Shown here piece by piece: positions 45,362 through 57,425 of a stretch of DNA of 64,000 nucleotides. The notes below the pieces were generated by a model, which worked only from the letters and a program-made list of their open reading frames with translations, was not told the origin of the DNA and made no database searches. The stretch covers positions 106,280,366 to 106,344,365 of the forward strand of contig OZ021721.1 of the NCBI GenBank assembly GCA_963978545.1. Reading direction: 5' to 3'. This stretch comes from Linyphia triangularis. Lineage: Eukaryota > Arthropoda > Arachnida > Araneae > Linyphiidae. The position numbers and the translations under genes are program-made. Position 1 is the stretch's first letter. Each line of letters opens with the position of its first letter.

Positions 45362-46123
45362 CAGGGGCGTACTGGCCATAGGGTTGTTCGGTGCAATCAC
45401 CGGGCCGGTCAGTATCTGGAAAAAAATGGGCCGGTCCGATACAATTTTTTTTAAAAACTATTTTATCAATATAAATTGTTGCTTTCTTCAAAGTTGTGTT
45501 TTAAAGTTCAATGCATTCAAATCCTAATCATTCCCCCACCCCTAGGTGAAGCCTTTCGTTTGGTAGGGGTATAGAAAGAGGCTCTTAGAAGTAGACTTTC
45601 TAAGATTGAAATATTATCGTATTATCTCTTACTTATTTTATAGCCTTTATACTTATTTTATAACCTTTATTGTTAAATATTTAGTATCAGTTCTGATGTC
45701 CTTTTCTAATAAAATAAACCTACTAGTTAAATTCTTGCACATTCTTTATTTTACAAATTATATTTCTTTGTTTTTGCAACAAACTATCAATGGATTATGA
45801 AAATTAAGTTTACTCAAAGGAGGTATAAATACTACAGACAGAGAAGATTTTCTATAGAAGAATTGTTATAATAATTAAACTAATAATTATGACAATTCAA
45901 TTTTTAAAATTCATAAATAAAAATATTTTAAGTGTTGAAAACAATTATTGAATAAAAATATTTAAAAGTAGTAAAATATGTCAATTATTAAAACTAATTA
46001 TGATAAATAAATTATTTAATTATTAAATTATTTTATTAAAATAGTATTAATGATGATACTGAAAATTTTGGCCGGCTCAAATCTAAAATCACCCGGCCGA
46101 TTTTATTACCCAGTACGCCCCTG
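45362..46123 (+). mobile_element. complete 762 bp hAT-like non-autonomous element
   Basis: Ends are CAGGGGCGTACTGG and CCAGTACGCCCCTG, perfect 14 bp inverted repeats. It is flanked on both sides by G-runs, consistent with an all-G 8 bp TSD from insertion into a poly-G tract. Inner ends include GGGTTGTTCGGTGCAATCAC and TCACCCGGCCGATTTTATTA. AT-rich centre, no transposase. It is the short form of the element at 42640-44469; a third partial copy is at 54433. Confidence 0.85.
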
Positions 46124-46219
46124 GGGGGGGGGGGGGAATAGCTGACCGGACCTTTTTAAATCCTTTATATTAACTTTGTTAATGAGTTTATTTATTTGTG
46201 AAGGGAAAAAAAAAGTTCT

Positions 46220-46400
46220 TCGGATAGTTAATTAACTTACTTGAAGTCATCCAGTCGAACTAAAACTTTGCAGATGGACTCGTTGTTAATGATATTGCCC
46301 TTCTATCAAGTTATGGGTCTGTCACTAAATGTCGCTTTAACACACGCTTCTATTATGGTACAAGTACGTCAGATCCAGATACCAAGCCTTTTTCAGGCAA
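46220..46400 (-). repeat. dispersed repeat family A, inverted
   Basis: GTTAATTAACTTACTTGAAG, CCAGTCGAACTAAAACTTTG, ATGGACTCGTTGTTAATGAT and CATTTAATGACTG-like blocks follow family A in reverse. Confidence 0.45.
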
Positions 46401-46774
46401 GTCCAATTTGACGTTATTTAATGACTGAAGCTTAAACGAGTTCATAGACAGGGTGGGGACCTAAAGATAACCCCGTCCCCTCCGAAATCGTGTCACATCG
46501 TAGGCCGTATCAAAAGGGAGGTGGGGAGTTTAAATCGGAATTGAGTGGTTGTTTTTCAAAACCTTTTCCATTTTTTTGTTGCCAACATATTTTCATACAT
46601 TCCAAAATATTTTTTCAAACATCCCCCCCCCGTCACTCAAAAAAGGCTGGGTACGGCTTTGCTTGATAAGGTTGACGATCATACGATAAAAAAAACAATT
46701 CCCCTTTGATGTCTTTCAATTTTTTATATTAACTTTGATTCTGTTCATGGCGTGAAAAATCGTCGGAGTGCTAA
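46401..46774. other. unassigned stretch
   Basis: A C-run lies near 46624 (CATCCCCCCCCCGTC), followed by AAAAAGGCTGGGTACGGCTT, which resembles hAT-like terminal wording but has no partner. Confidence 0.3.
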
Positions 46775-47483
46775 TTAACACTAGATTGCCTAAGCAAGTC
46801 ATTTTGACTGCTTTTGAATTTCAATTAAAAAAATAATTATTTAAATAATGACACAGCTTCTTATAATTTTGTGTCTTTTTCTACAACATATAAATGGGTT
46901 AATTAATCATTGTTGTTGCCCCCCTCCCCTCCTTCACTTTCGGTATATATATATGTATTATACCTATATTACCGAAAAGCAGTCATTTTGACTGCTTGGA
47001 AAAGACCAGTTCGGCTCTGGATTGGAATAACATGATAACATGCAAATTCATGATAAATTGTCGATTTCGACATATACTTGATAAGTTGCAGTTGTTCAAT
47101 AACTAAAGTTATTGTTATTGTTATTCGTACTTGTTATTCGAATCTTTATGCCAGGCCTGGCCACGCACTTTGTTCCCTTTGAAAGCGCTGTAACGTAATT
47201 CAGATGGGAAGGAGGATCACTGAGTGTATGATCTCATACTGTAATCGATACGGCTAAAATGTCCAGATAATGTATAAATTATTTTTTTTCGAACTGAAAT
47301 ACATTTTTTTTATTGTTAATACTTATTAATAACTTGTTATATGACTGTAAGTGATATAAAATATATTAAAAATTACTGTTAAACAAATTTCTTTGCGCAT
47401 TAGTTATTTTTTCACAATGCAGTCATTTTGACTGCTTTCAGGCAATATAGGTATATACTAAGCTCCCGTCTTTCTAGTGTTAA
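46775..47483 (-). mobile_element. full-length 709 bp TTAA (piggyBac-type) element, inverted
   Basis: TTAA at 46775-46778 and 47480-47483. The sequence is the reverse complement of 19000-19711 and 58278-58986 with few differences. Subterminal and internal GCAGTCATTTTGACTGC palindromes are present. Confidence 0.92.
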
Positions 47484-47489
47484 CTTAAT

Positions 47490-47745
47490 CTCCGTTATCC
47501 AGTCAAGCTAAAACTTGGGAGATAGACTCATTGTCGATAACATGCATTCGTTCAAGTTTTGAGGGTAAAAAAAAAAAAGTGTCAATGGTGTGTATAGATT
47601 TTTTTTTCGTCGAATGGGGTAGATGGATTTTAAGTGGTCAAACACTATATGAGTCCAAAATCACTTAATCAAGTTGCAACTGCACATAAAAGGTAACAAT
47701 GCAATTAAAGGATTTATAATAAAATAGTTATTTTGATGGACTAGT
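47490..47745 (-). repeat. dispersed repeat family A, inverted
   Basis: GATAGACTCATTGTCGATAA, GTTCAAGTTTTGAGGGTAAA, AGTGGTCAAACACTATATGA and CACATAAAAGGTAACAATGC are the reverse of family A blocks. It directly abuts the TTAA element, which appears to have inserted into it or beside it. Confidence 0.55.
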
Positions 47746-47851
47746 TTTTTTGCTTGTGTTAACTATTTCAACTTGTCAAAATTTACTGTATGAGAAAATA
47801 ACACCTGGAATATTCAAACTTTTAATAAGTGGAATACGTAATGCTAATTGC

Positions 47852-48306
47852 TTTAAAGCGTATGCAGCTTTCAATGGGCGAAGAACGGGATTTGATCCGA
47901 GGACCCTGATGTCTCGGGATAGATACTTTACCTCTGTGCAAAAGAGTACTCCAGTGCACAGAAGTTTGATCTGTTATTTGATGTCGCCACATATAGCCCC
48001 CTCCTAGTGACGAAGGTGCGATGCTGTTGATCAATGTCTGATCGGAGTTGGAGGTTTTTGAGATGCTTGTTGCATCGTTGTGTGAGTGTTGGCTGGTTGC
48101 GATGAAATGTCTCCTTTTCAGAAGCACCGATAGATGGCAGCATGAATCATTTTTAGTCCAGTCACCAATAAAGCGTATACAGCTTTCAATGGGCGAAGAA
48201 CAGGGTTTGATCCGAGGACCCTGATGTCTCGGGATAGATACTTTACCTCTGTGCAAAAGAGTACTCCAGTGCACAGAAGTTTGATCTGTTATTTGATGTC
48301 GCCACA
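47852..48306 (-). mobile_element. SINE4 (tRNA-headed), one unit plus a duplicated head
   Basis: On the minus strand a tRNA-like head (GCACAGAGGTAAAGTATC as A box region, GGATCAAACCC as B box) occupies 48169-48306. The body follows (48000-48168; GTGACTGGACT, then GCTGCCATCTATCGG), and the head is repeated at 47859-47995. The two heads differ by very few bases. The 150-codon ORF across this region is an artefact of the repeat. Confidence 0.7.
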
Positions 48307-49011
48307 GCTTTATTGTTGGACCACTTTTTGTATTCTAATAAATATTTTTGTACTAGTATTTCCACAAGGTAATAACATACACAATTTAAAAGTAAATTGA
48401 CTACGTGTAGTTTACTCTGAATAATTCAAATTTTATAGTAATTCACTAGGGATCAATACTACGCGTGATTAAAAATTTATTGAATACAGATTGCTTAATT
48501 TTTTCACATAGTAGTTTCCTTCAGCAGGTAGTTTCAGTCTTAAAAGTATTAGCCTCATATGTGACTGTCGTGATCTCTAAAATTATCGTAAAACCAAATA
48601 AATAGAAACAATTTCGCGAAAAAATTTGCGTCTAAAATTTTTATCCTGTTAAACATAAGATTACAAAAAAATACAAAATAATCTCTCGGATACAAAAAAA
48701 AAAAAAAAAAAATAAATAAAAAAAAAAAAAATTAGTCACTATTAAATTAAAATTTTTCCAAAATATGACATCAGAGATAGTTTATATATGCACCACTTAT
48801 AAAGATTTCTATAGCTCTCATTATAAGAGGACACCCATTGCACCCCGTGGTCACACGATATGTCTTGCTGATTTTATTTTACCTAAGCAAATATCTTACC
48901 TCTTGGAATATGTAATTAAAATTTGTTACCATTTTTTAAAATTATGAATTGTTAATTAAATCAAACAAAATATAAAAATGGAGGAATTAATATTCACGTC
49001 TATACTTAATT
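48307..49011. other. unassigned AT-rich stretch
   Basis: Poly-A with interruptions at about 48690-48732. The 60-codon ORF at 48765 has no recognised domain. Confidence 0.35.
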
Positions 49012-49234
49012 CCAACTTAACTTTACATCACTTAGATGGTAGATTTTCACTGTGATCATAGGAAATTCATCTATTTTGGCCGCGTGAAGGCATAATGCTC
49101 GCCAAACCGTATAGCCTTTTCTTCTCTACAGGGTTGCTGGACTGAGCTTCCCAGCATGCCTTCAAGCCGCCAAAATTGATGAATTGCCTATGTGCACGGT
49201 GAAGATCTACCATCTAAGTGATGTTAAGTTAAGG
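49012..49234. mobile_element. ~223 bp fold-back MITE
   Basis: CACTTAGATGGTAGATTTTCAC near 49029 pairs with TGAAGATCTACCATCTAAGTG near 49200. TTCATCTATTTTGGC and CGTGAAGGCAT pair with GCCAAAATTGATGAA and ATGCCTTCAAG. Arms are ~80 bp around a ~55 bp loop. The TSD is not resolved. Confidence 0.75.
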
Positions 49235-49271
49235 TTGAGTTTAGTATAGTACCTGACATGCACCACATATA

Positions 49272-49930
49272 GACTGAGAGTCGTCTGCAATTTTTGGACC
49301 CCATCGAACATCATTCTGAATTTTTTATGGAGGTTGGAGAAAAGTGAGTAAATTATGAATCCACCGGTCTGCCGGGGCAAAAATGGCCGAAACTGGTCAA
49401 AAATCGACTTTTAATAAGTTGAACTAAATCCAGTTGCCAAATACGCCATAACTTGCCAAATAATGAGCATTTTTTCTTATTTGTTAACCCTCACTTGTTA
49501 ATTTTCAATTACGAAGGTTGCAGTCGAATCGGATGTGTGGCTATGGCTTACTTACATCTTTCACAAATGAGCCAAATTGGTAATAAACATTACGTTATTG
49601 ATGACGTAACTGATGTCACCAATTTGACTTACTTTTAAAAGTTACAAGTTTTCAGAGCCAGAGATCAGAAATCGTGTGCGCTTTTTCTCATTGAAAATCA
49701 AAATGCAGTGGGTTGCCAGACGAAAAAGTTTGTTCCTCTTTTTGGCAAGGTATTACATATTTGGCAATCGGATTTTAGTTCAACTCATTCCAAGTCGATT
49801 TTTGATCAGTTTCGGCCATTTTTGGCACGGCAGACCAGTGGATTCGCAATCTACTAACTTTTCTCCAATTTCTATAAAAAATTCAGAATGTTGTTCGTTG
49901 GGGTTCAAAAATTGCAGTCGCCTCTCGGGC
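49272..49930 (+). mobile_element. TA fold-back element, full-length copy
   Basis: The left arm starts GACTGAGAGTCGTCTGC after TA. The right arm ends GCAGTCGCCTCTCGGGC. The centre has CATTACGTTATTGATGACGT, in opposite orientation to the 12553 copy. The right tip is degraded. Confidence 0.85.
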
Positions 49931-49949
49931 AGTTTCTATGCCCTATAAG

Positions 49950-50165
49950 ATGAGACCGCTTATAGCACCACCTGGTGGAAAATGGTGGTGTTAGAGTTCC
50001 TATTTCGAAAACGGTTCGAGTTCGAGATGAGGAAAAAGTGAATTACAAACTTGTAGATTATCATAGATTTCGATTTAGTACAAAAAGAAACCTGGTGGAA
50101 ATGAATGCTAAAAACAGAACAATGAAAACGCACATTTGTTTGCGATTTTCGAAATTATAACACCA
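49950..50165 (+). other. unassigned segment with AGCACCACCTGGTGG and ACGGTTCGAG motifs
   Basis: A 61-codon ORF starts at 49975 (RVPISKTVRVRDEEKVNYKL). The DNA wording (GCACCACCTGGTGGAAAA, CGAAAACGGTTCGAG) looks to me like a repetitive sequence, not a gene, but no other copy is in the window. Confidence 0.3.
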
Positions 50166-50279
50166 TGCAACGATCTTAGGAAGAAGGGAAAAAAACTAGT
50201 TATCACAAGATACCTTAATTTCTAATTTCTCACCATCAGCTGTAATGCACATTTGGACTTTTGTGAGAAAACACCTATA

Positions 50280-50378
50280 AAGCACACATCCTCCATGGGA
50301 GGTTCCAAGGAAGTTTCTATTTATCCTCGAGACTACGAATGACTTCCTAGGGACCTCCCTGGGAGGATTTGTGCTACA
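50280..50378. mobile_element. short palindromic repeat (~95 bp)
   Basis: AGCACACATCCTCCATGGGA at 50280 pairs with TCCCTGGGAGGATTTGTGCT near 50355. GGTTCCAAGGAAG pairs with CTTCCTAGGGACC. The size suggests a tiny hairpin MITE. Confidence 0.6.
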
Positions 50379-50565
50379 TGGGCAGCCATTCGGCAGTTAA
50401 AAGAGTGGGAATATAAGGCACCCTGTATATATTTATTGGAGATTAACTTCAAGGAAACTCTCAGCAGAGAGAACAATGGTTAAACTTTTTCATTCCTTTT
50501 AAGATAACTAGTTATTTGTAAGGCACCTAAGACACTCGTTGAAAAATGACGATTGTAACAAACGC

Positions 50566-50730
50566 TTTAATTTCATACACCCATGAAATATTTATTAAAA
50601 ATTCAATTTCTTTTAATATTATGCAAATGAAAATTTCATTTAATAATCTTTCTTGCTTTGGATTCGATTCAATATACACCTTCACTTGACTTGCTACTCT
50701 TGATCTTGAGAATGCCACATACAGTTGGTC
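50566..50730 (-). pseudogene. Helitron PIF1-type helicase, C-terminal fragment
   Basis: The minus-strand reading frame from about 50730 gives DQLYVAFSRSRVASQVKVYI, the motif VI region (QLYVA.SR) near the C terminus of PIF1-family SF1B helicases. It is followed by about 35 residues including a typical variable tail (ESNPKQERLLNEIFI). In Helitrons this helicase is fused to a Rep domain. Upstream the frame is closed (a stop two codons before the conserved Asp), and no Rep or other helicase motif is visible. It is therefore a small decayed relic. A cellular PIF1 remnant is possible, but the context of Helitron-like ends in the window favours a transposon origin. Confidence 0.6.
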
Positions 50731-50811
50731 GCGTCAAAATACAGCTGTCTCTAAATTGATATCAACGTTGATTTCAATTTACTTAATACACCTTCGCAAG
50801 AAAAAAAATAA

Positions 50812-51546
50812 AACTCATAAAAACAAAGTTTTTAATATAAATCTTTTACATGCATTGCCAATTTTTATGAGCAATTGCAACTTCTTGAGACCAAATCGAG
50901 TTTTTATAGTGTTTGACCACTAAGAACTAAAGATCCATTCCGAACTATTTACTAACTTCTTCCCCCCCAAAAAAATTGATGGAATACATTTTCCTCTACA
51001 ACGAGTCAACGATCTACGAAAGCTGATAATTCTGAAGTAAGGCAATCTTCTTCTTCTTATCAAGGAGTATGGGGACTAAGGCACCTCTGCTTAAGTATTT
51101 TGTACCAAACCCATATCCTGTACTGATCGGTAGTGGGCAGTACTGCACAGGCTGTAAGCGCACACTCGAGAGAGGGAGTGCGCAAGTCTACTTATAGCCA
51201 CCGAAGAGTTCATTTCTACCTCGTTCGGTAGCTACCCGGTAGATGGCAGCACTACCGACCGTATGTGGATCTTCTTAATTTAGAGGCAATACCAAGCAGA
51301 AGATTCCACCAGAAGACTTGGCTTTGCCACCCCCAGAGGTATTGATTTGTATGGGAACTTGGAGGACTTTGCGACCATGACTGATTTAACGTACTCCAGT
51401 CACCATTAGCGAACACGGCGGTCTTTAGTCGGTCCCAGGCCCGAACTCTCAACCTCAGGGCTCACAACCTTCTAGTTGTGAGAACGATACTCTCCCGACT
51501 GGGCTACGCGGCCCGACGTAAGGCAATAAAAACACATATCTTTTAT
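50812..51546 (+). repeat. dispersed repeat family A, split by SINE3
   Basis: AACAAAGTTTTTAATATAAA, GTTTTTATAGTGTTTGACCA and CCTCTACAACGAGTCAACGA follow family A. It is interrupted at GTAAGGCAAT by the SINE3 at 51047-51517, then continues briefly. Confidence 0.6.
51047..51517 (-). mobile_element. SINE3, full length, 10 bp TSD
   Basis: Near-identical to 8287-8756. The TSD GTAAGGCAAT is at 51037-51046 and 51518-51527. The tail is CTTCTTCTT on the plus strand. The head has B box mutations (GAGTTCGGGCC). Confidence 0.88.
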
Positions 51547-51764
51547 TTATTTTGATTAAAAAAATTGTGGCAATAGGAAAGCGTTTTAATAATGATCGGT
51601 TAAAATTATTTCACTTATAGCGTTGCGACGCAACGCATAGTTGAACAGACTGGACTTCTTTCCATAATGAATTTATTGATTTTGATTGAATTATCTCTTA
51701 TTTATTTTGATTAAAACAATTTTGGCAACAGGAAAGAGTTTCAACAAATGATTGGTTAAATGGG

Positions 51765-52010
51765 ATTTATTAGTATTCCGAAGCTATTATAGAGGCGTGT
51801 GTCAAAGCGACCTTTTAGTAAGAGTTGCAGCCCCAAAATTTGATAGAATGCATTGTCATCGACATCGTTTGCTAAATCTATCTGCCTAGTTTCAGTCCGA
51901 TTGGCGGCAAGGATGTTAATTAGGCCTCCACAGATTTGCCCCCCCCCCACGCCCCCTATCGACAATTATACTCACAAACATACAAAATCAAAGTTAATAT
52001 AAAAGATTTA
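51765..52010 (+). repeat. dispersed repeat family A, subtype as at 7770
   Basis: TGTGTCAAAGCGACCTTTTA, ATAGAATGCATTGTCATCGA, CTATCTGCCTAGTTTCAGTC, GGCGGCAAGGATGTTAATTA and GGCCTCCACAGATTTGC. A C-run lies near 51939-51948. Confidence 0.55.
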
Positions 52011-52594
52011 AAAAGATGTTGCACCAGGCACATGAAAAATCTTAAACAAATTACTTTGGTGCTAATATTTTACGACTTTTAGAGCCGAAGATGTCGGCAT
52101 TGTTCGGATTTTTTTTGTGTGCATATGTATGATAATTTGTCCAATTGATAACTGTATTTTTAATGTATTTTTCAGTGTATTATGCAATGGTGTTGTCATA
52201 GCAACATGATAATTATGTAAATTCAATAACTACATTTTTAGAATATGTTATGTGATGATACCATTGTGGTGTCATGATAACTGTGTCAAATCAAAGGCTA
52301 ATATAAAAAATACGCCATTAATGTAAGTATCTAAATACGAGAAAATAAATTTAATATTTAGGAAATTAAATTCATTTAATTTCTTATAAGTATTGTATGT
52401 ATTTCTTATTGGTATTGTATTTCTTATAAGTAATTGCATGAAAAATGCTGGTCGACCTTGTTATGATGACCTAAATTATTTTTAGAATATTTTGTTATTT
52501 GTAATGACTTATCAAAACTTGACCCATTTTATATATATTTTAATGTCAGATAGCAATAAACCTTGTTATAAAAGGCACCTCTTTCATCTTTATA
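52011..52594. other. unassigned AT-rich stretch
   Basis: Nothing recognised; short local duplications of GTATTTCTTATAAGTA occur near 52385-52430. Confidence 0.35.
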
Positions 52595-53830
<1,236 letters not shown>

Positions 53831-54432
53831 ATTGATTTCATTTTTAAAAATGCATCACTAATAATAGTTTCATTTTACTTTTAATTTGAATTGTATGAAA
53901 AAGTACCAATGCATACAATCTCTTTTCTAACGTACACATTTTAGGCCTTGTCCTCAACTCAAAATCTCTGAAATAAAACCATCAACAGATTTCTTGGATC
54001 AATCGACGGTTTGAAGTGTATGAATATCTACATGTTGGCTTTCCTAGTTGGTGTTATTTGCTTTAGAGAAGAACCACTCGGAATATTTATGAGGTTTCCC
54101 CCTAATTCTACCAGAGGCCTCGGGGTAAGGGAGAGGAATTTTAACCCTCCAGGGAAGAAGGGTAAGTTGGGTAATTGATTCCCAGATGTTGCAATTCAGC
54201 CCTCCTTGGCTGAAAAATTAGGCGACAGGGTTTTAGTAAGAATGGAGAGGTATCTGAGTCCGCCTTTTTACAAGCTGTGTAGTAAAACCACAAAACCCCC
54301 ACAAAAACCGAAAAGTGAAACCACAAAATCCCTAAAAATCAGTATAACAATGAAAAACTAATAAGTTTTGGACTTCATGAAAATAATTGCCAAACTTATT
54401 TTAAAAATTATGTTCTTGTATTTGTCCCATGT
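53831..54432. other. unassigned stretch, partly GC-richer
   Basis: 53940-54330 is less AT-rich and unique in the window (CTACCAGAGGCCTCGGGGTA near 54099). No domain recognised. Confidence 0.3.
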
Positions 54433-54700
54433 GCAGGGGCTTACTGGGACATAAAATCGGGCCACTGATTTTGGTTTCATGTTAGCCTAAATTTTTGATA
54501 TAATTATTAATCAATTTTAAATAATTATTATTACAAAATAACTCAAATATTTAACTAAATATTTATATTTAATTCAATAATTAAATATTTTTTTAATTTT
54601 AGTAATTGAATTGTTGAAAATTTAATTTAATTAAGTCAACTTAGCATCTTCGTTTGGTGTAAATTATATTATCTAGTTTATATATATATATATTATAATT
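54433..54700. mobile_element. hAT-like element, one end only
   Basis: CAGGGGCTTACTGGGACATA followed by AAATCGGGCCACTGATTTTG matches the inner and outer end of the 45362-46123 element in reverse. AT-rich interior follows; the opposite end is missing. Confidence 0.65.
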
Positions 54701-55004
54701 ATAATTATAATTATATAGTATATATATTATATATTATATACAAATAAATTATTAAATATTAAAACGTAAACACTTTTCACTCATATAATCTTTTTAGCTT
54801 CTTGATTGAGTAACATATCATTTGTTTATTATGGCCTGAAAACTTCCAGCTTGGCTTTGTGTACGAGCCATACTAGTTTAGAAAATAAAAATGGTTCCTC
54901 AACAAAACAACGGTCACTTACTTTTTTGTGTTTCCTCATTTCTCAATTTCTTTCGGCACTTGTTGATGTCAAAAGTTAAAACAGTACCATTCTAAAAGCC
55001 TCAC
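54701..55004. other. unassigned AT-rich stretch
   Basis: Palindromic TATAATTATAATTATAATTA near 54690, otherwise nothing recognised. Confidence 0.35.
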
Positions 55005-55376
55005 GAATCCCGTGTTAGGCATGGGTGTTTGTAAATGTATGTTGGCTTGTCTAATGAAGAATGTTTCGGCGCATTATAGCCCTCGTGTTGCTGACGGCGC
55101 CAGATAATCTGAATATAACCAACCACAATTTACGTAATACAACATCTTATTGTTTGTTAATTGCCTAAGAAAGGAAATTCCCAAAAACTATTGCCGACCA
55201 AACCGTATAGTGGTTAGCGTGATAGCTTCTAGACCACGAGGTTGCGGGTACGAGTCCCGTGTTAGGCATGGGTGTTTGTAAATGTATGTTGGCTTGTCTA
55301 ATGAAGAATGTTTCGGCGCATTATAACCCTCGTGTTGCTGACGGTGCCAAATAATTTGAAACCAACAAACCGTTGG
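55005..55376 (+). repeat. inverted duplicate of the 35939-36328 SINE1 pair
   Basis: Two SINE1 segments (about 55005-55125 and 55195-55376) with the same ~75 bp unique spacer (CACAATTTACGTAATACAAC) as at 36120-36191, in reverse order and orientation. Shared diagnostic variants include the GGTACGAGTCC B box, CCACGAGG, AATGAAGAATG and GAATATAACC. The outer TSDs of the 36 kb copy are absent, so the breakpoints lie inside the SINEs. Confidence 0.9.
55195..55376 (+). mobile_element. SINE1 (part of the duplicated segment)
   Basis: A near-full SINE1 with the variant B box. It ends GAAACCAACAAACC without the TSD of its 36 kb counterpart. Confidence 0.9.
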
Positions 55377-55397
55377 TCTGAGGTCAACATTTCAACA

Positions 55398-55870
55398 TCT
55401 ATAATAATAAAATAGAGTCTGTGTATCTGTATGTCTATCTCGATAGTGAATCGATAGAAAGCTACTTAAAATATTAATGGAGCTCTGAAATTTTCAGCAT
55501 AAGTAGTTTTTGCCTTTTAATTGGCCCTTTGACAAACAGAATGTTAAAATTTTAATTAGTTTTTTAATTAAATTTTTAAATCAATCAATTTTTTTTACAA
55601 AGTGACTTCAAATAGGGGAAATTTTCAACATAAGTAACTTTGGACTCATAATTGGATTGGTTGTATTCAGATTATCTGGCGCCGTCAGCAACACGAGGGC
55701 TATAATGCGCCGAAACTTTCATCATTAGACAAGCCAACATACATTTACAAACACCCATGCCTAACACGGGACTCGAACCCGCAACCTCGTGGTCTAGAAG
55801 CCAGCATGCTAACCACTATACCGTTTATTCGGCAACTCCTAATTGGGCTTTTGAAAAGCAGAATGCTAAG
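55398..55870 (+). mobile_element. Helitron-like element, 5' part, interrupted by SINE1
   Basis: It starts TCTATAATAATAAAATAGAG after A, then TCTGTGTATCTGTATGTC. It continues with the same ~175 bp internal halves as the element at 23460 (CAGCATAAGTAGTTTTTGCC, TTTGACAAACAGAATGTTAA). The SINE1 at 55656-55834 splits it, after which AATTGGGCTTTTGAAAAGCA resumes the match. The 3' end was not found. Confidence 0.6.
55656..55834 (-). mobile_element. SINE1 with 12 bp TSD
   Basis: Inverted SINE1. The TSD ACTCATAATTGG (55644-55655) and ACTCCTAATTGG (55835-55846) match at 11 of 12. It inserted into the Helitron-like element. Confidence 0.93.
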
Positions 55871-56801
55871 GGAGTCCAGTACCGAAATTTAGTTAAAAAT
55901 ACCATTTTTTTTTCTGATTTAAAAAAATAGTTCATACATTCTTGAAGAGAATGATATTTTTACCTAATTCCTTTGGTGATTAGAACGCCGCGAAATTACC
56001 TGTTATTTAAACATCATTAATGAGCGTAACGCTGAAGCGTTTGCTTCAAGTGCGTTTTTCAAGCACTAGTGTTTTTCGTAGATGTTGCGAATTCAAATCA
56101 ATATATTTTCAGAACCATTAACAATTGACTATTCAAATTTTTGGAGCATTTAATTTATATAATTTTAAACATTTTGTCTTCACGGACTTTTATTTTTTAA
56201 ATTCTGTTTTAAACTATAACATTTAGCGTAAAGGATAACATAAAAAAAAGCAAAAATTTCTATATTTTAACTTTGAGAATTTTTTTAAATAATGTTATTT
56301 ATATATGTAATTTTGGACAATTTTTATTTGGACGGAAAAGATGATTTTATGTCAATTTCGTAAACATACATCTTTGTAAAAGATAAAAAATAACGCACAC
56401 AGAGAAACACTTTACAGATAGGAATTCAAGGTCTTTTATGAGTCTTATAGAGCCTTTTTATATAAGTCCATACTTACGCATGGATATTAGTGTTGCATGA
56501 AATTTAAATATTCCGATACGAAAAAGTTGGTCTCTGACAGAAAACGCTTATCACATGTAGAGCATAGCACTATTTGAATCCTAACTACAAGTAGAAAAAA
56601 AGTACATGAAAAAGTAAGAATATTTGCATATAAAAATAAATAACTACTTTTTGACATCTAATTTGAATACTGAGATCCCGTCTGCACAGGCTTTTATTTT
56701 TCCAAGTATCCACTGATATGAATGGTTTTTAGTTTCTTTCGATGGGGTCTGACATTTTTTGATTAGGTGAAATGCATGCATAAAATGCTGAGTAACTGAA
56801 A
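55871..56801. other. unassigned AT-rich stretch
   Basis: No gene or repeat copy recognised. Confidence 0.35.
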
Positions 56802-56802
56802 T

Positions 56803-57425
56803 GTGGTGGGTTTAAGTATACACTTGGCCATTTTATTATGGCCACCTGACTTTTTAAGCAAATAAGGTATTGCAACACTGTGTGTCTACTCTAAGTCTAG
56901 GTAGTATCATCGATATAGATAAACAACTGGATAGACTGCTTAACCCTGGGAAAATGAAGCCGTTACCAGATGCAATTGGTGGGATAAAAAATACGGATTG
57001 CAGAAGGTTGAAAATAAAATTTTGGTTTGTACACTGTAGAAATGTCTATATATAGTAGACCTTAATTAGTATTTATGTGCAAAAAAATACATAACACTTT
57101 ACAAGGTTTTTCGCGTGGTGGTTTAAGTATACACTTGGCCATTTTATTATGGCCACCTGACTTTTTAAGCAAATAAGGTATTGCAACATTGTGTGTCTAC
57201 TCTAAGTCTAGGTAGTATCATCGATATAGATAAACAACTGGATAGACTGCTTAACCCTGGGAAAATGAAGCCGTTACCAGATGCAATTGGTGGGATAAAA
57301 AATACGGATTGCCGAAGGTTGAAAATAAAATTTTGGTTTGTACACTGTAGAAATGTCTATATATAGTAGACCTTAATTAGTATTTATGTGCAAAAAAATA
57401 CATAACACTTTACAAGGTTTTTCGC
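56803..57425. repeat. 311 bp tandem duplication
   Basis: Two nearly identical units start near 56803 (GTGGTGGGTTTAAGTATACA) and 57115. Differences include one CACTGTG/CATTGTG and one GCAGAAGG/GCCGAAGG. Each contains the palindrome GGCCATTTTATTATGGCC. A 30 bp segment (ATCGATATAGATAAACAACT onward) recurs inverted at 57528-57558. Confidence 0.95.

Noticed and set aside
47822..48274. 150-codon minus-strand ORF
   Set aside because: It spans the duplicated SINE4 heads and reads the same peptide twice. No domain.
56870..57366. Two identical 61-codon ORFs
   Set aside because: They are duplicated because the DNA is a 311 bp tandem repeat, not because of a gene family.
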